Source: Saccharopolyspora phatthalungensis
Lineage (GTDB): Bacteria > Actinomycetota > Actinomycetes > Mycobacteriales > Pseudonocardiaceae
Length of the DNA stretch: 64,000 bases
Reading direction: 5' to 3'
Assembly: GCF_014203395.1 (NCBI RefSeq)
Contig: NZ_JACHIW010000002.1
Location: 496,001-560,000 of the forward strand
A program made the position numbers and the translations under genes. Shown here one piece after another: positions 53,201-64,000 of the stretch. Below the pieces are notes generated by a model. It ran no database searches. It had not been told where the DNA came from and worked only from the letters and a program-made list of their open reading frames with translations. Within the stretch, counting starts at the first letter, position 1; each line of letters opens with the position of its first letter.

Positions 53201-56200
53201 ACGGCACGTCCTGGTGCGCGTAGGCGGCCAAGTCGGTGCGCCGGACCCGGGCCAGCAATTCCAGGAAGCCCGGATCGCCGGTGGTGTCGGTGCGCAGCAC
53301 CAGGGTGTTCACGAAGAACCCGACCACTTCGTCCAGCGCCTCATCACCCCGGCCGCTCACCGAGGTGCCCAGCGGGATGTCATTGCCCGCGCCCATCCGG
53401 GTCAGCAGGGCCGCGATCGCGCCCTGGACCACCATGAACACGCTGGCCTGGTTCTCCCGGGCGATCCGCGCCAGCGCGCGGTGCGCGGCGCGGCCGAGCT
53501 CGAATTCCACGCCGTCGCCCCGGTTCGTGGCCACGGCCGGGCGGGACCGGTCGGTCGGCAACTTCAACTCCGCCGGGACGCCATCGAGCTGTTCGCGCCA
53601 GAAGCCGAGTTGCCGCGCCACCAGGCTTTCCGGGTCGTCCTCGCGCCCGAGCAGTTCTCGTTGCCACAGCGCGTAGTCGGCGTACTGCACCGGTAGCGCC
53701 GACCAGTTCGGGCCGCACCCCTCGCAGCGGGCCGCGTAGGCGGTCGCGAGGTCGCGTGCCAGTAAGCCGCTCGACCGGCCATCGCTGGCGATGTGGTGCA
53801 GCAGCACCAAGAGCACGTGTTCTTCGGGATCCAGCACGAAAAGACTCGCCCGCAGAGGTGGTTCCACGCCGAGGTCGAACGGCTCGCGCACCGCTTCGGC
53901 GAGCTGCACTTCGAGCCGGTCGACGTCGTGCACGCGCAGCGCCGGGCGCTGCTCGACCACCTGTTGGTGCGGGGTTCCGTCGACCGCCGGGAACACCGTG
54001 CGCAGGCTCTCGTGCCGGTCCACGACATCGCTGATCGCTGCTTGCAACGCGTCGCGGTCCAGCGGTCCCGAAAGCCGCAGCGTCATCGGGACGTTGTAGG
54101 TGGCGCTCGGGCCTTCGAGCTGCTGGAGGAACCACAGCCGCTGCTGGGAGAACGACAGCGGGATGCGCTCGTCGCGCGGCGCCGGTCGCACCGCGGGCCG
54201 GGCTTCGGCGGCGCCGTCCAGCCGGGCGGCCAGGCTCGCCACCGTCGGCGACTCGAACACCGTGCGCACCGACAGTTCCACGTCGAAAGCCGCCCGGACC
54301 CGGCTGATCAGCCGGGTCGCGAGCAGCGAATGCCCGCCCAGTTCGAAGAAGCTGTCGTCGGCGTGCACGCGCGGGACGCCGAGCACTTCCGCGAACAGTC
54401 CGCAGAGAATTTCCTCGCGTAGGGAGCGCGGCGCTCGACCCTGGTCGGAGAACTCCTCGTCCGGGGCGGGCAGGGCCTTGCGGTCGAGCTTGCCGCTGGC
54501 GGTCAACGGCAACGCGTCGAGCTCGACGAACGACGTCGGCACCAGGTAGTCCGGCAAGTTTCGCCGCAGGTGCTCGCGCAGCAGTCCGGCCGGGCCGACG
54601 ACGTAGGCGGTCAGCCGCTCCCGCCCCGGCTCGCCGAGCACCACCACCGCGATCTGGTTGCAGTCGGGGTGTTCGCGGGCGACGGCCTCGATCTCGCCGA
54701 GTTCGATCCGCACGCCGCGCACCTTGACCTGGTCGTCCACCCGCCCGGCGAACTCCAGCACGCCGTCGGCGCGCCACCGGGCGAGATCGCCCGAGCGGTA
54801 CATCCGGCTGCCCGGCGCGCCAAAGGGATCGGCGACGAAGCGTTCCGCGCTCAGCGTGGTACGCCGGTGGTAGCCGTGGGCGAGTTGCGTTCCGGCCAGG
54901 TACAACTCGCCGATGGCACCTACCGGAACCGGACGCAGCGCCGCGTCGAGCACATACAGCCGGGCACCCGGCACCGGCCGGCCGATCGGGGCCGGATCCT
55001 GGACGTCGTCGGGGTCGCAGTCGAAGCAGGTGACGTCGATGGTGGCCTCGGTCGGGCCGTAGAGGTGGTGCAGCCTGGCCTGCAACGTCGGCCAGACCCG
55101 GTGTTGCAGGTCGGCAGGCAGGGATTCGCCACCTGTGAAGACCCGGCGCAGCGAGGTGCATGCCGCCGCTTGCGGGGTTTCCAGAAACATCCGCAGCACC
55201 GGCGGTACAAAGTGGACGGTCGTTACCTCATGCTCGCGAATCACCGACACGAGGTGGTCGACGTCGCGATGCCCGCCGTCGGCCGCCAGCACCAGCGTGG
55301 CACCCTCGGTCAGCGGCCAGAAGAATTCCCAGACCGAGACGTCGAAACCGGCCGGAGTCTTCTGCAACACGCGGTCATCGGCGTCCAGTCGGTACTCCCG
55401 CTGCATGCCGACCAGACGGTGCAGCACGGCGCTCCTCGGCACGACCACGCCCTTCGGACGGCCGGTCGATCCCGACGTGTAGAGCACGTACATCGGATCG
55501 GCACCGCCGACCCGGACACCGGGATCGACGGCCGGGTACTCCGGCAGCGGCTCGTCCAAGAACAGCGTGTTCTGCGCGGGAAGCCGGACTTCGCTTGTGG
55601 TGAGCACCAGATCCGGACCGGCGTCGCGCAAGATGTACTCGATGCGTTCGGCGGGGTGGTCGGGCTCCACCGGAACGTAGGCGGCGCCGGTCTTGACCAC
55701 CGCGAACAGGGCGGTGACCAGTTCGGCGGACCGGGGCACGGCGACCCCGACCAGGCTGCCCGGCCCGACACCGCGGGCGATGAGGTGGTGTGCGAACCGG
55801 TTGATCCGCTCGTTGAGCTCGCGGTAAGTGACTGTGCCGCCGGCGTGGACGACGGCCGGATGATCCGGTGTCTGCCGGACCCGCGCTTGGAACCGCTCGA
55901 CCAGGCTCGGGCCTTCGGGGGCGGTTTCGTCGTCGTTGAACTCGCGCAGCAGCCGGTGCCGCTCGGATTCGTCCAGCAGCTCTACTTGTCCCAACGGCTG
56001 GTCCGGGTCGTCGACCACGGCGGTCAGGAACCATCGCAGGCGTTGGAGAATTTGCTCGGCGTCGAACTCCTCCGGCCGGTGGTCGAGCCGGAATTGCAGG
56101 GTCGTGCCGGTCTTGGCGACGATCAGGCCGAGCGGGTAGTGCGTCGCTCCCCCGCCTTCGACGCCGGTGATGCGCGGCTCGTTCTCCTCCTCGTCGGCCA

Positions 56201-57233
56201 GCGAATCGAGCGGGTAGTTCTCGAACACCAGCAGCGTGTCGAAAAGCGGCCCGGCCCCGACGCCGCGCTGCAATTCGGCGAGGCTCACGTGCTGGTGGGA
56301 CAGCAGCGCGGACTGTTCGTCCTGGAGCCGCACGAGGTTGTCGATCAGCGGCGCGGCCGGATCCTGCCGGACCCGCACCGGCAGCGTGTTGATGAACAGG
56401 CCGATCATCGTCTCGATGCCGGGGATCTCCGGCGGCCGCCCGGAAACGGTCGCGCCGAACACCACGTCCTGACGGCCGGTCAGTTGCCCCAGCACGGCCG
56501 CCCAGGCGCCCTGGACCAGGGTGTTGACCGTCAGGCCGCGCCGTCGGCACAGCTCGTCGATCCCGTCGGCGGGCAGCTCCAGCCAGGCCCGTTCCGGCAG
56601 CTGGGGAGCGCGCCCTGGCTCAGCGACGCGGGTCGGTTCGGTCAGCCCGTCCAACGCGCTCCGCCAGGCCCGCTCGGAGACCGCAGGGTCCTGTTCGGAC
56701 ACCCAGCGCAGGTAGTCCTTGTACGGGGTGACCGGGGGCAGTCCGCTCGCGTCTCCGCTGCGGTAGAGCGCGAACAGTTCGTTGATCAGCAACGGGGCCG
56801 ACCAGCCGTCGAGCAGCAGGTGGTGGTTCGTGATCACCAGCCGGGAGGTCCGGTCCGGCAGGCGCGCGAGCGTGCATCGCAACAGCGGCGGGGTGCGCAC
56901 GTCGAAGCGGCGCGCCCGGTCGGCGGCCAGGAACGACGCCAGCTCCGCCGGGGGCAGGTCGACGACCTCCCAAGCAGGCTCGACGTCGCGCACCACGTAT
57001 TGGATCGGCTGGCCGCCCTTGCGCTGCCGGAAACCGACGCGCAGGTTCGCGTGCCGCGCCAGCAGCACCCGCAGCGCCGCCCGGAAGCGCTCCGGGTCAA
57101 CGTCGCCGGCCAGTTCCAGCACGAGCTGGGTGTTATAGACCTCGTCGGCATCGGAGTCGTAGAGGGCGTGGAACCACAGCCCCTCTTGCAATGGGGACAG
57201 CGGTAGTACGTCTTCCAGCCTCGACGGGCTCAT
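47235..57233 (-). CDS. Trimodular terminal NRPS: C-A-T-C-A-T-C-A-T-TE
   Basis: A 3,332-residue synthetase. Three condensation domains have intact HHxxxDG motifs (HHLLLDG, HHIASDG, HHIIADG), beginning near residues 1, 1060 and 2120. Adenylation codes read by eye: A1 D-V-W-H-F-G-L-I-D-K, close to serine codes (EntF-like DVWHFSLVDK); A2 D-L-T-K-V-G-E-V-G-K, close to the asparagine code DLTKLGEVGK; A3 D-V-A-L-I-G-A-V-E-K, not assigned. Carriers all have [11 protein letters not shown] or [11 protein letters not shown]. The thioesterase at the end has GYSLGG and a histidine in [10 protein letters not shown]1 follows an epimerising module, so it should accept a D-residue. The gene begins 80 nt after the upstream NRPS gene and its stop coincides with the edge of the insertion sequence. 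Confidence 0.92.
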   Translation of the reverse strand: MSPSRLEDVLPLSPLQEGLWFHALYDSDADEVYNTQLVLELAGDVDPERFRAALRVLLARHANLRVGFRQRKGGQPIQYVVRDVEPAWEVVDLPPAELASFLAADRARRFDVRTPPLLRCTLARLPDRTSRLVITNHHLLLDGWSAPLLINELFALYRSGDASGLPPVTPYKDYLRWVSEQDPAVSERAWRSALDGLTEPTRVAEPGRAPQLPERAWLELPADGIDELCRRRGLTVNTLVQGAWAAVLGQLTGRQDVVFGATVSGRPPEIPGIETMIGLFINTLPVRVRQDPAAPLIDNLVRLQDEQSALLSHQHVSLAELQRGVGAGPLFDTLLVFENYPLDSLADEEENEPRITGVEGGGATHYPLGLIVAKTGTTLQFRLDHRPEEFDAEQILQRLRWFLTAVVDDPDQPLGQVELLDESERHRLLREFNDDETAPEGPSLVERFQARVRQTPDHPAVVHAGGTVTYRELNERINRFAHHLIARGVGPGSLVGVAVPRSAELVTALFAVVKTGAAYVPVEPDHPAERIEYILRDAGPDLVLTTSEVRLPAQNTLFLDEPLPEYPAVDPGVRVGGADPMYVLYTSGSTGRPKGVVVPRSAVLHRLVGMQREYRLDADDRVLQKTPAGFDVSVWEFFWPLTEGATLVLAADGGHRDVDHLVSVIREHEVTTVHFVPPVLRMFLETPQAAACTSLRRVFTGGESLPADLQHRVWPTLQARLHHLYGPTEATIDVTCFDCDPDDVQDPAPIGRPVPGARLYVLDAALRPVPVGAIGELYLAGTQLAHGYHRRTTLSAERFVADPFGAPGSRMYRSGDLARWRADGVLEFAGRVDDQVKVRGVRIELGEIEAVAREHPDCNQIAVVVLGEPGRERLTAYVVGPAGLLREHLRRNLPDYLVPTSFVELDALPLTASGKLDRKALPAPDEEFSDQGRAPRSLREEILCGLFAEVLGVPRVHADDSFFELGGHSLLATRLISRVRAAFDVELSVRTVFESPTVASLAARLDGAAEARPAVRPAPRDERIPLSFSQQRLWFLQQLEGPSATYNVPMTLRLSGPLDRDALQAAISDVVDRHESLRTVFPAVDGTPHQQVVEQRPALRVHDVDRLEVQLAEAVREPFDLGVEPPLRASLFVLDPEEHVLLVLLHHIASDGRSSGLLARDLATAYAARCEGCGPNWSALPVQYADYALWQRELLGREDDPESLVARQLGFWREQLDGVPAELKLPTDRSRPAVATNRGDGVEFELGRAAHRALARIARENQASVFMVVQGAIAALLTRMGAGNDIPLGTSVSGRGDEALDEVVGFFVNTLVLRTDTTGDPGFLELLARVRRTDLAAYAHQDVPFERLVEVVNPVRSMSRHPLFQVMLDFHRDEHAEFELAGLVVERERSGTDMAKVDLTFHVEESYAADGDPGGVQGVLEFATDLFDRRSAEAIAARLVRVLEAVAADPRTSIGDLDILPDDERDFVLHEWNRTGHEVVAATLPELIEQQVRRTPDTPAVAFGDTVLDYAELNRRANRLARLLIAQGVGPERFVAIALPRSVELVVALLAVLKTGGAYLPLDPAHPAERIEFMLDDVRPVLALTDRDFAGRLPGSTPRLLVDELDLSTMETTDPVRELADRNAAFVIFTSGSTGRPKGVVVQHDSLNQYLSWVRSAYPAVAGRALVHSPVSFDLTVTGLFAPLTTGGCAQLVELDESARLTEQPAFVKATPSHLPVLLTLPPECSPTQQLVLGGESLMGEVLEQWRARHPRATVINEYGPTETTVGCTEYRIEPGDPVPTGVVTIGRPIWNTQMYVLDAALRPAPVGVEGELYIAGDLVTRGYLNRPGLTSAKFVANPYGPPGSRFYRSGDIARWNADGMLEFVARVDDQVKIRGFRIELGEIETVLNQHASVRHAAAIVREDTPGDKRLVAYVVPEGGCDPGALREYASERLPEYMVPVAFVLLAELPLTGNRKLDRKALPAPEFAGDADGRGPRDAREEVLCGLFAEVLGVDSVGIDDGFFELGGHSLLATRLISRIRAELGVDLGIRSLFESPTVAGIAEALGTAEPVRAPLVPVPRPDRIPLSFAQQRLWFLYQLEGPSPTYNIPLLLRISGEPDFAALRAAVEDVLARHESLRTIFPDVDGTPYQQVLDPAPVVIHQTGDVDEAARYPFDLAREAPMRVAVSQTGPGEHVVLVLLHHIIADGGSQGPLVRDLAAAYTARVAGNAPQWTSLPVQYADFTLWQRKVLGDEHDPASSAARQLAFWRETLAGAPERIELPTDRPRPAVATYRGDALEFAVDARTHAALTRLAAAHDATSFMVLHAALAALLTKLGAGEDISIGTAVTGRGQTELDELIGFFVNTLVLRTDTSGDPGFVDLLARVRQADLAAYAHQDVPFERLVEAINPARSLSHHPLFQVAFALQGDDVVAEPEWPGLRVEVEGAGAGAAKVDLALSLRENRDADGQPAGIDGVVSYRTDLFEEITAQSIADRFTALLVQIAADPHRRVSTMDVLTVEERLALSAELTQPCDQPTFPELFERQADLVPGNAAVEFDGGGWTYAELNERANRFAHHLIALGIGPGDVVALALPKSGELILAIIAVLKAGAAYLPVDVEYPSERIRHLLADATLVVSATDVAVPGAPLLLDCYLESRGFADQPITNPTDTDRAAPLRAASAAYVIYTSGSTGVPKGVVVSHAGFATLAGNQVRNYGVRGDSRVYQFVSPSFDVSVADLCMALLSGGCLVVPQRTTTGAELAAELDGKRISHLLIPASVLATVPKVELPHLRCLITGAEPCPAELIEFFGRDRTMINAYGPTEATVEVTWAHCRTDIHPAPIGRPLEGVAAYVLDSYLRPLPAGVVGELYAAGPGLAQGYRGRFGLTAQRFVANPYGPPGSRMYRTGDLARWRADGRLEYMGRADDQVKIRGFRIEPGEIDSVLAAHPDVEQARVVVREDRPGDLRLVGYVVSSAAPTELRAHARDVLPDYMVPSAIVAVDEFPLSPNGKLDHTRLPRPCAPTDTATRKPRSPREELLCDLFAEVLGLESVGIDDGFFELGGHSLIATQLVSRIREVLGAEIGVQTVFRASTVAELAERLDEGGDRFDVMLTLRGGEGMPLFCIHPATGLSWCYSGLLRHTDMPLYGLQLRGMDGRDALPESLERLASDYADQIQKVRPQGPYHLLGYSLGGNIAHAVAAELQSRGEQVGVVALLDSSTADVGLDEQEVLGRLFDDVVGDPECGDSSQQRSRIAAALRDGVLNALPAEHLPSAVDAIVNAVRISAGHCPRVFDGDILLVTSRSNPDLQPEWTPHVTGQVRVERIDCTHDEMLDPAPLAEIARLVTSLWRSDFH

Positions 57234-57312
57234 CGAAACTCCAATCCGAAATCCCGGCCGCGGGTTCCTGGCTGTGGTCGCCAGTCGGTTCGTTCTTCGT
57301 TGTTGTGGGCGG

Positions 57313-60300
57313 TCACTCCAGCCCCAGCTCAGCTTCGAGCTCGTCGATCTCGTCCTGCGTCAAGGTGTCCAGCGACAGGTCCGACGGGGTGTGCCCGCCC
57401 GCGTTCGGGTCCGCGACGTGCCGGACCAGCGCACGCAGCGCCGCCGCCCAGCAGTCGGCGAGGTCCGCGACGCGGGACCGGTCGACCAGCGAGGTCGCCC
57501 ACGTCCAAGTCGCGGTCAGGCGTGGTCCGTCGGCGCTGTCCTCGGTGCTGGCGTTGACCTCGACCGCATGCGGCAACGGCATCCGCGGGTCACGCCCGGA
57601 CGGCACGGGCAGGTCGTCGGCGACCGCGAAGTCGTGTTCCTCGGACCCGCCCGGGAACCGGCCCAGGTAGTTGAAACCGATTTCCGGCGCCGGATATCCG
57701 GCCAGTTCTTCGCCGGTCTGCGGGTTGAGGTAGCGCAACAGGCCGTAGCCGATGCCGTTGTCCGGGATCTCGCGGAGCTGTTCCTTGAGCTGCTTGACGA
57801 CCTGGCCGAGCGCGGCCGAGCCGGTGAGTAGTTCGTCGGTGCGGACCGGTCCCGGATCGAGGCGCACCGGGTGCAGATTGGTGAACCAGCCGACGGTGCG
57901 CGACAGGTCGCCGTCCACAACCGGCTCCCGGCCGTGCGACTCGACGTCGACCACCACGGCCGTCCCCGGGTCGCGGTCGGCGCGGCGGACGTGCAGCACG
58001 GCGATGGCAAGCGCGATCAGCAGCACATCGTCGATTCCGGCGTGGAATCGGGCTGGCACCGTCGTAAGCAGCGCTTCGGTGTCCGCTGTGGACAGTGCGA
58101 TGTCCAGTTCCGCGACGTCGGTTCCCGACTGCGGACCCGTTCCCGGTTGCGGACCGGTCCCCGGCGTTCCCAGCACGTTCTTCCACAGCTGGAGTTCGCG
58201 CATGCGTTCCTGGCGTGCTGCCTCGTCAACCAGGCGTTGTGCCCAGCGGCGAACCGAGGTTCGCACCGGTTCGATCCCGCTGCCGCCGGTGTGCCACGCG
58301 ACCGCGAGGTCCGGCAGGAGAATGCGCCACGACACCCCGTCGACAGCGAGGTGGTGGACGATTACCAGCAGCCGCCCGGCCGCTCGCGGTCCGGCGTCGA
58401 ACCAGACGAACCGCACCACCACCGCGTCCGCTGGGGACAACCCGTCACGAGCAGCGTCGCCGCGCCTGGCGACAACCTCAGTGAGCGCAGCCTCGCCAAG
58501 CCCCGCGACGTCGACCCGCTCGATGAGGTCGGCGGCGTGGATCGCGCCTGGCGGCAGCACTTCCGGCCGCCAGCCGGGGTTCAGGCGAAGCCGGAGCGCA
58601 TCGTGGGTGTCCAGCAGTGCCTGCGCCGCCGTGGCCAGCCGCTCGGCACCGAGGTCGGCGGGAACCCTGAGCAGCATCGACTGGTTGAAGCCCGCGAAGT
58701 GCTCGGTGTGCTTGCGCAGCCAGTGCATGATCGGTGTCGCGGGGAACTCCCCGACGCCGGCACCGGCCTCCTCCGCGACCTGCTCCTCCGCGCCGACCGC
58801 CGCCAGCTTGCGGACGGTGCGGCAACGGAACACCTCCTGCGGGCCGATGATCAGGCCCTCCCGGCGGGCCCGCGACACCAGCTGCAAGGACAGGATGCTG
58901 TCCCCGCCGAGTTCGAAGAACCCGTCGTCGATGCCGACCGAGGGCACTCGCAGGATCTCCGCGAAGAGTCCACAGAGGATTTCTTCGCGCCGGGTCCGAG
59001 GTGCCGTGCCCGAGCCGACGGTGAAGTCCGGCGCGGGCAGCGCCTTGCGGTCCACCTTGCCGTTGGGCAGCAGCGGCAACTCATCGAGCAGCACGAACGC
59101 CGACGGCACCATGTAATCGGGCAGCCCGTTCGCGGCAAGCGCACGCAGCTCGGATGGCTCCGGGCGATCGCCCTCGGGCACGACGTAGGCGACCAGGCGC
59201 TTGTCCCCGGGACTGTCCTCCCGCACCAGAGCGGTGCTGTGGGCGACGCCGGGATGCCGGCCCAGCGCGGCCTCGACCTCTCCGAGCTCGATGCGGAAAC
59301 CGCGCACCTTCACCTGGTGATCGGCGCGACCAGCGTATTCCAGCTCGCCGTCCGGGGTCCACTTCGCCAGGTCGCCGGTCCGGTACATGCGCTCGCCCGG
59401 CGCACCGAACGGGTTGGCGACGAACCGCTGCGCGGTCAGCCCGGCGCGGCTCTCGTAGCCCCGCGCCAGCCCGGCACCCGAGACGTAGAGCTCGCCGATG
59501 GTCCCGGGCGGCACCGGGCGCAATCCGGCATCCAGCACGTACACCCGGGCGTTGGTGATCGGGCGGCCGATGGGCGGCGCGATCTCCTCGGACAGCGGCG
59601 CGCTCATCGTCGCGCACACCGTGGTCTCCGTCGGCCCGTAGGCGTTGATCATCCGCCGCTGCGGCGACCACTTCCCCACCAGTGCCGGCGGGCACGCTTC
59701 GCCCGCGACGACCAGCGTCGTACCCGGCGGCAGCGCATCGTCGGGCAGGACGCCGAGCGCTGTCGGCGGCAGCGTCAGGTGCGTGATCCGCTGCTGCGCA
59801 ACGAGTTCGGCGAGCGCGTCGCCGGGCAGCAGCCGGTGTGCGGGAGCCAGCACGAGGCAGGCCCCGGACAGCAGGCCCATGCACATTTCCCAGGCCGCCG
59901 CGTCGAAGCTCAGCGACGCGAACTGGAGCACCCGGCTGGTGCCGTCCACACCAAGGGTTTCGCGCTGGGCGGTCAGCATGCTCGCGATGCCGCCATGCGT
60001 CACGACCACGCCCTTCGGGCGGCCGGTCGAGCCCGACGTGTAGATCACGTACGCCGCAGCGGCCGGGGGCAACGCTCCTCGGTCGGCGGCGGTGATTTCG
60101 GTGGTCGGCATCCCGGGCACTGCCGCCGAGGTGTCCGCGCCGTCCAGGACGACCAGCCGAACACCTGTGTCGGCGAGGGAATCGGCGCTGGCCAGGTCCG
60201 TGATGACGAACTCGGGACGGCCGTCGCCGAGCATGTACTCGATGCGTTCCGGCGGATAGGAAAGGTCGATCGGCAGGTACGCCGCCCCGGTCTTGAGCAC

Positions 60301-63300
60301 CGCCAGCAGGGTGACCACCAGCTCGGCCGACCTCGGCAGCGCGACGCCGACGAGTCGTTCCGGCCCGGCACCGCGCGTGATCAGCCAGTGCGCCAGCTGG
60401 TTGGCGCGCCGGTCCAGTTCGGCGTAGTCGAGGGTGATGTCCTCGAACGCCACCGCCGGTGCGTCCGGCCGCAGGCGTACCTGGTCGGCGAAGAGCTCCG
60501 GGAAGGTGCGCGGCTCGACCGGATGGGTGGTGTCGTTCCACTCGGTCAGGATGCGGTCGCGTTCGGCCGCACCGAGCAGGTCGACGTCGTCGATGCGGTG
60601 GCCCGGGTCCGCCACGACGGCGGTGAGCAGCCGTTCGAAGCGCTCGACGATCGTCCGCACCGTATCGCGGGTGAACAGGTCCGTGGCGTACTCGACGATG
60701 CCTTCGACACCGTCGGCGCCCTCTTCGAGGCTGAAGGAGAGGTCGAACTTGGCCACGCCGGTTTCGGCGCCTTCGACCTCGGCGGGCAGCCCGGCCAATT
60801 GCACGTCGCCGCCGTTGTCCTGGAGGTCCAGCAGGACCTGGAACAGCGGGTGGTGCGACAACGACCGGGCCGGGTTCAGCACCTCCACCAACCGCTCGAA
60901 CGGCACATCCTGATGCGCATACGCCGCCAGATTCGTCTCCCGCACCCGCCCCAACAACTCATCAAACGACGGATTGCCCGAAAGATCGTTGCGCAGCACC
61001 AGGTTGTTCACGAAGAACCCGACCAGATCCTCCAGCGCCGCATCCGAACGACCCGCCACCGGAGTACCGATCGGGACATCCGAACCCGCACCCAACCGCG
61101 ACAACACCGCAGCCAAACCGGCCTGCAACACCATGAACACCGTCACCCCACGAGCCCCCGCAAGCTCCACAATGGACCGATGCAGATCGGCGTCGAAGGT
61201 GAATTCGATCAGGTCGCCGCGATGCGAGGCGACCGCCGGGCGCGGGTGATCGGTGGGCAACTCGATTCGATCCGGGAGGCCGGCCAGGTTCGCCCGCCAG
61301 AACTCGATCTCCCGGGACAGCACGCTGGTCGGGTCCTCGTCGGAACCCAACAGATCCCGCTGCCACAGGGTGTAGTCCGCGTACTGCACCGGCAGTTCGG
61401 TCCATTGCGGGGCGCGGCCGTCATGGCGGGCCTCGTACGCCTCGGACAGGTCGCGCAGCAACGGTCCCTGCGACCAACCGTCGCCGACGATGTGGTGCAT
61501 CAGCAGCAACAAGACGTGCTCATCGGCCCCGATTCGCCACAGCGTGGCGCGGATCGGCAGTTCGGAGCCGATCTCGAAGGTCGACCGCGCGGCGTTCGCC
61601 AGTTCGCGCTCGGCCTCCTCGGGCGCGACCTCGCGAACGGTGAACTCGGCCGCCGCTTCCTCCGCTGCCAGCACGAGTTGATATGGCGTGCCGTCGGCGT
61701 CGGGGAATACGGTGCGCAGGCTTTCGTGCCTGCCCACCACGTCATGGAACGCCGCGCGCAGCGCGGAGGCGTCCAGCCGACCGGAAATCCGCAGCACGAA
61801 CGGCATGTTGTAGGTCGCGCTCGGCCCTTCGAGCCGGTGCAAGAACCACAGCCGGTACTGCGCGAACGACAGCGGCACCCGCGCCGGGCGAGGTCCGGCG
61901 ACCGGCGCCGAACGCGCGCCACCCGCCGCGTCCAGCACGCCCGCCAGGCCCGCGACGGTCGGGTTGACGAACAGTTCCCGGATCGGCAGTTCGACGCCGA
62001 ACTCCGCCCGGATCCGGCTGATCAGGCGGGTCGCCAGCAGCGAGTGGCCGCCCAGCTCGAAGAATCCGTCCGCGATGCCGACCTCACCGGCACCCAGCAC
62101 CTCGGCGAACAGCCCGCACAGGACCTCCTCGCGGTGGTTGCGCGGTGCCCGGCCGGTGCCGGAGAAGTCCGGTTCTGGTAGCGCCTTGCGGTCCAGTTTG
62201 CCGTTCGGCGTCAACGGCAGTTCGTCTAGCACCACGAACGCCGAGGGCACCATGTATTCGGGCAGCCGCCGACGCGCCAACTCCCGAAGCGCGCCGATGT
62301 CTGGCACCGCGCCGGGTTCCGGCACCGGGTAGGCGACGATGCGCTTGTCGGAGTCCGAACCACGCACCGCCGCCGCGACCCGTGCGACATCGGGGTGCTC
62401 GGCCAGGCATGCCTCGATCTCGCCCAGTTCGATGCGGAACCCGCGCACCTTGACCTGATCGTCGGCCCGGGAGACGTATTCCAGCGTGCCGTCCTTGCGC
62501 CAGCGGGCGAGGTCTCCGGTCCGGTACAGCCGCTGCCCGCGAGCGCCGAAGGGGTCCGCGATGAACCGTTCGGCGGTCAGGCCGGCTCGGTTGGCGTAAC
62601 CGCGCGCGACACCGTGGCCGCCGATGTAGAGCTCGCCGAGCACGCCGACCGGGACCGGACGCAGGTTGGCGTCCAGGACGTGCACGGTGGTGTTCGAGAT
62701 CGGTCGACCGATGGGCGGCGCGCCATCGACGTGGTCAATCGGTGCGGCGGCCGACCAGATCGTGGTCTCGGTCGGGCCATAGAGGTTCGTGATCTGGGCG
62801 CCGAGTTCAAGCATCTGATCGGCCAGCGCCGCCGGCAGCGCCTCGCCACCGACCAGGATATGCAGGCCGCGCAGGCGCTCCGGCGCGTCGAGCACCATCG
62901 CCTGCCACAGCGACGGCGTGGCCTGCGCGTGGCTGACGCCGGTCCGGTCGATCAGTGCGGCGAGGGCGCGCGGGTCGCGCACGGTGTCCTCGTCGGCGAG
63001 GACGACCGACGCCCCAACCACCAGCGGCAGGTACAACTCCAGCGCGGCGATGTCGAACGACACGGTGGTGACCGCGAGCATCCGGTCGTCGCCGGTCAGC
63101 CCGGTGTCCTCGCGCATGGACGCCAGGAAGTTGTCCAGGTTGGCCCGCGTGACCTGCACGCCCTTCGGGCGGCCCGTAGAGCCGGAGGTGTAGATCGTAT
63201 ACGCGAGGTGCTGCGGATCACCCACCACAGCAGGGTCTTCCGGGCTTTCCGCGGCGAGATCCACCGTGTCGAGGACCAGCCGCTGCGTGGCGTCCGGCGC

Positions 63301-64000
63301 AGGTACCTGGGTGTTCTGATCGGTCACCAGGATCGCGGGGACGGCGTCGCGCAGGATGTGCGTCAGCCGTTCCGCAGGGTGGGTCGGGTCGATCGGCAGG
63401 TACGCCGCACCGGCCTTCGCCACGGCCAGCAATGTCACCAGCAGTTCCGGCGACCGGGGCAGCGCCACCGCCACGATCGTCTCGGCGTGCGCACCGATAC
63501 CGAGCAGGTGGTTGGCCAGCCGGTTGGCGCGCTGGTCGAGCTCCCGGTAACTGAGCCGCTGCGTTGCGGTGACGAGCGCGGTCGCCTCCGGCCGTTCCTG
63601 CGCACGGGCTTGGAACAGCTGCGCGAACGTCTCGTCGGCAACGGCGCGATGCGTGTCGTTCCAGGCGAGTAGCTGCTCCTGCTCGCGGCTGAAAAGCACC
63701 TCCAGTTCGGTGATGGCGCGCTGCGGGGCCCCGATGGCTTCGCGGAGCAATTGCTGGTAGCGCTCGACGATGGCCGCCGCCGTGCTCGGGTCGAACAGGT
63801 CGGCGGCGAACTCCAGGTCGCCCTCGATGCCATCCGGGTTGCCGGTCGCGTCGAAGGTTTCCCGCAGTTCCAGCGACAGGTCCATCGTGACCGAGCCGGT
63901 GTCCAGGCCCTCCACTTCCGCGCGCAGATCCGGCATGCCGCGATCGTCGGCCCCCGAGTCGTGCACGGTCATCATGACCTGGAACAGCGGGTGGTGCGAC
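57313..64000 (-). CDS. NRPS (5' part outside window): ...C-A(Gly)-T-C-A(Phe)-T-E
   Basis: The frame is open to the window edge, where it reads LSHHPLFQV of a condensation domain. Visible order: end of C, adenylation domain with code D-I-L-Q-L-G-L-I-W-K (a canonical glycine code), carrier ([11 protein letters not shown]), condensation domain (HHIVGDG), adenylation domain with code D-A-W-T-V-A-A-V-C-K (phenylalanine type), carrier of the [11 protein letters not shown] type that precedes epimerases, and an epimerisation domain ([16 protein letters not shown]). It ends [12 protein letters not shown], a short acidic tail that could dock with the next NRPS. It therefore should pass ...Gly-D-Phe to the synthetase at 47235-57233. 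Confidence 0.92.
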   Translation of the reverse strand, partial: SHHPLFQVMMTVHDSGADDRGMPDLRAEVEGLDTGSVTMDLSLELRETFDATGNPDGIEGDLEFAADLFDPSTAAAIVERYQQLLREAIGAPQRAITELEVLFSREQEQLLAWNDTHRAVADETFAQLFQARAQERPEATALVTATQRLSYRELDQRANRLANHLLGIGAHAETIVAVALPRSPELLVTLLAVAKAGAAYLPIDPTHPAERLTHILRDAVPAILVTDQNTQVPAPDATQRLVLDTVDLAAESPEDPAVVGDPQHLAYTIYTSGSTGRPKGVQVTRANLDNFLASMREDTGLTGDDRMLAVTTVSFDIAALELYLPLVVGASVVLADEDTVRDPRALAALIDRTGVSHAQATPSLWQAMVLDAPERLRGLHILVGGEALPAALADQMLELGAQITNLYGPTETTIWSAAAPIDHVDGAPPIGRPISNTTVHVLDANLRPVPVGVLGELYIGGHGVARGYANRAGLTAERFIADPFGARGQRLYRTGDLARWRKDGTLEYVSRADDQVKVRGFRIELGEIEACLAEHPDVARVAAAVRGSDSDKRIVAYPVPEPGAVPDIGALRELARRRLPEYMVPSAFVVLDELPLTPNGKLDRKALPEPDFSGTGRAPRNHREEVLCGLFAEVLGAGEVGIADGFFELGGHSLLATRLISRIRAEFGVELPIRELFVNPTVAGLAGVLDAAGGARSAPVAGPRPARVPLSFAQYRLWFLHRLEGPSATYNMPFVLRISGRLDASALRAAFHDVVGRHESLRTVFPDADGTPYQLVLAAEEAAAEFTVREVAPEEAERELANAARSTFEIGSELPIRATLWRIGADEHVLLLLMHHIVGDGWSQGPLLRDLSEAYEARHDGRAPQWTELPVQYADYTLWQRDLLGSDEDPTSVLSREIEFWRANLAGLPDRIELPTDHPRPAVASHRGDLIEFTFDADLHRSIVELAGARGVTVFMVLQAGLAAVLSRLGAGSDVPIGTPVAGRSDAALEDLVGFFVNNLVLRNDLSGNPSFDELLGRVRETNLAAYAHQDVPFERLVEVLNPARSLSHHPLFQVLLDLQDNGGDVQLAGLPAEVEGAETGVAKFDLSFSLEEGADGVEGIVEYATDLFTRDTVRTIVERFERLLTAVVADPGHRIDDVDLLGAAERDRILTEWNDTTHPVEPRTFPELFADQVRLRPDAPAVAFEDITLDYAELDRRANQLAHWLITRGAGPERLVGVALPRSAELVVTLLAVLKTGAAYLPIDLSYPPERIEYMLGDGRPEFVITDLASADSLADTGVRLVVLDGADTSAAVPGMPTTEITAADRGALPPAAAAYVIYTSGSTGRPKGVVVTHGGIASMLTAQRETLGVDGTSRVLQFASLSFDAAAWEMCMGLLSGACLVLAPAHRLLPGDALAELVAQQRITHLTLPPTALGVLPDDALPPGTTLVVAGEACPPALVGKWSPQRRMINAYGPTETTVCATMSAPLSEEIAPPIGRPITNARVYVLDAGLRPVPPGTIGELYVSGAGLARGYESRAGLTAQRFVANPFGAPGERMYRTGDLAKWTPDGELEYAGRADHQVKVRGFRIELGEVEAALGRHPGVAHSTALVREDSPGDKRLVAYVVPEGDRPEPSELRALAANGLPDYMVPSAFVLLDELPLLPNGKVDRKALPAPDFTVGSGTAPRTRREEILCGLFAEILRVPSVGIDDGFFELGGDSILSLQLVSRARREGLIIGPQEVFRCRTVRKLAAVGAEEQVAEEAGAGVGEFPATPIMHWLRKHTEHFAGFNQSMLLRVPADLGAERLATAAQALLDTHDALRLRLNPGWRPEVLPPGAIHAADLIERVDVAGLGEAALTEVVARRGDAARDGLSPADAVVVRFVWFDAGPRAAGRLLVIVHHLAVDGVSWRILLPDLAVAWHTGGSGIEPVRTSVRRWAQRLVDEAARQERMRELQLWKNVLGTPGTGPQPGTGPQSGTDVAELDIALSTADTEALLTTVPARFHAGIDDVLLIALAIAVLHVRRADRDPGTAVVVDVESHGREPVVDGDLSRTVGWFTNLHPVRLDPGPVRTDELLTGSAALGQVVKQLKEQLREIPDNGIGYGLLRYLNPQTGEELAGYPAPEIGFNYLGRFPGGSEEHDFAVADDLPVPSGRDPRMPLPHAVEVNASTEDSADGPRLTATWTWATSLVDRSRVADLADCWAAALRALVRHVADPNAGGHTPSDLSLDTLTQDEIDELEAELGLE

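Noticed and set aside
57871..62181. 1,436-codon open frame on the plus strand within the NRPS gene
   Set aside because: Mirror of the repeated NRPS coding sequence on the other strand; no domain, and NRPS motifs are unbroken on the minus strand.

Overview
This is a high-GC actinobacterial chromosome segment. The gene families fit Pseudonocardiaceae: NarL-type two-component genes, DUF5753/DUF397 regulator pairs, a DUF222-HNH gene and a WXG100-like giant protein. A Saccharopolyspora-like host is a guess from recurrent GATTTC-N4-GAAATC palindromes and gene content; no marker gene is present to confirm it.

Layout. 1-2.05 kb: an IS1634-type transposase and a truncated EAL-domain remnant. 2.05-14.6 kb: mostly housekeeping or stress genes (DUF5996 protein, ArsB/NhaD-type permease, two-component pair, TerC with a probable Mn2+ riboswitch, L-2-hydroxyglutarate oxidase, ARMT1-like protein, secreted PIG-L deacetylase, baeRF-type protein). 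14.9-27.1 kb: the left arm of a nonribosomal peptide locus. A type II thioesterase and a DrrAB-type exporter run on the minus strand. Divergent from them are an AsnO-like hydroxylase, a free-standing half-C-A-T protein, a SyrP-like hydroxylase, and SbnB- and SbnA-type enzymes for L-2,3-diaminopropionate (Dap). Next come a DMATS-type aromatic prenyltransferase and a luciferase-like (F420-type) oxidoreductase. 27.4-41.4 kb: an accessory island. Two copies of a three-gene regulatory cassette (Cys-rich small protein, XRE/DUF5753 regulator, DUF397) flank a gene for a ~2,520-residue protein with 18 HTH-like repeats, a frameshifted DUF222-HNH gene, and duplicated remnants (DUF397 3' end, MbtH gene, carrier-domain fragment). 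41.4-64 kb: the right arm on the minus strand, in transcription order an NRPS running off the window edge (C-A-T-C-A-T-E), an NRPS (C-A-T-C-A-T-C-A-T-TE), an IS5-type insertion, a type II thioesterase, an acyl-AMP ligase-KR-T protein and MbtH.

How the genes may work together. Reading adenylation codes by eye gives Gly, Phe (followed by epimerisation), Ser-like, Asn-like and one unassigned residue, so the visible line would build ...Gly-D-Phe-Ser-Asn-X before thioesterase release. The AsnO-like enzyme could supply 3-hydroxy-Asn, SbnA/SbnB could supply Dap, the free-standing A-T plus SyrP-like enzyme could make a beta-hydroxylated residue, and the ligase-KR-T protein could activate a keto- or hydroxy-acyl starter. 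The prenyltransferase could act on an aromatic residue. All this is inference from sequence. Whether the two arms are one pathway split by the island or two clusters cannot be decided here.

The most unusual element is the giant repeat protein and the repeat-bounded island that carries it.
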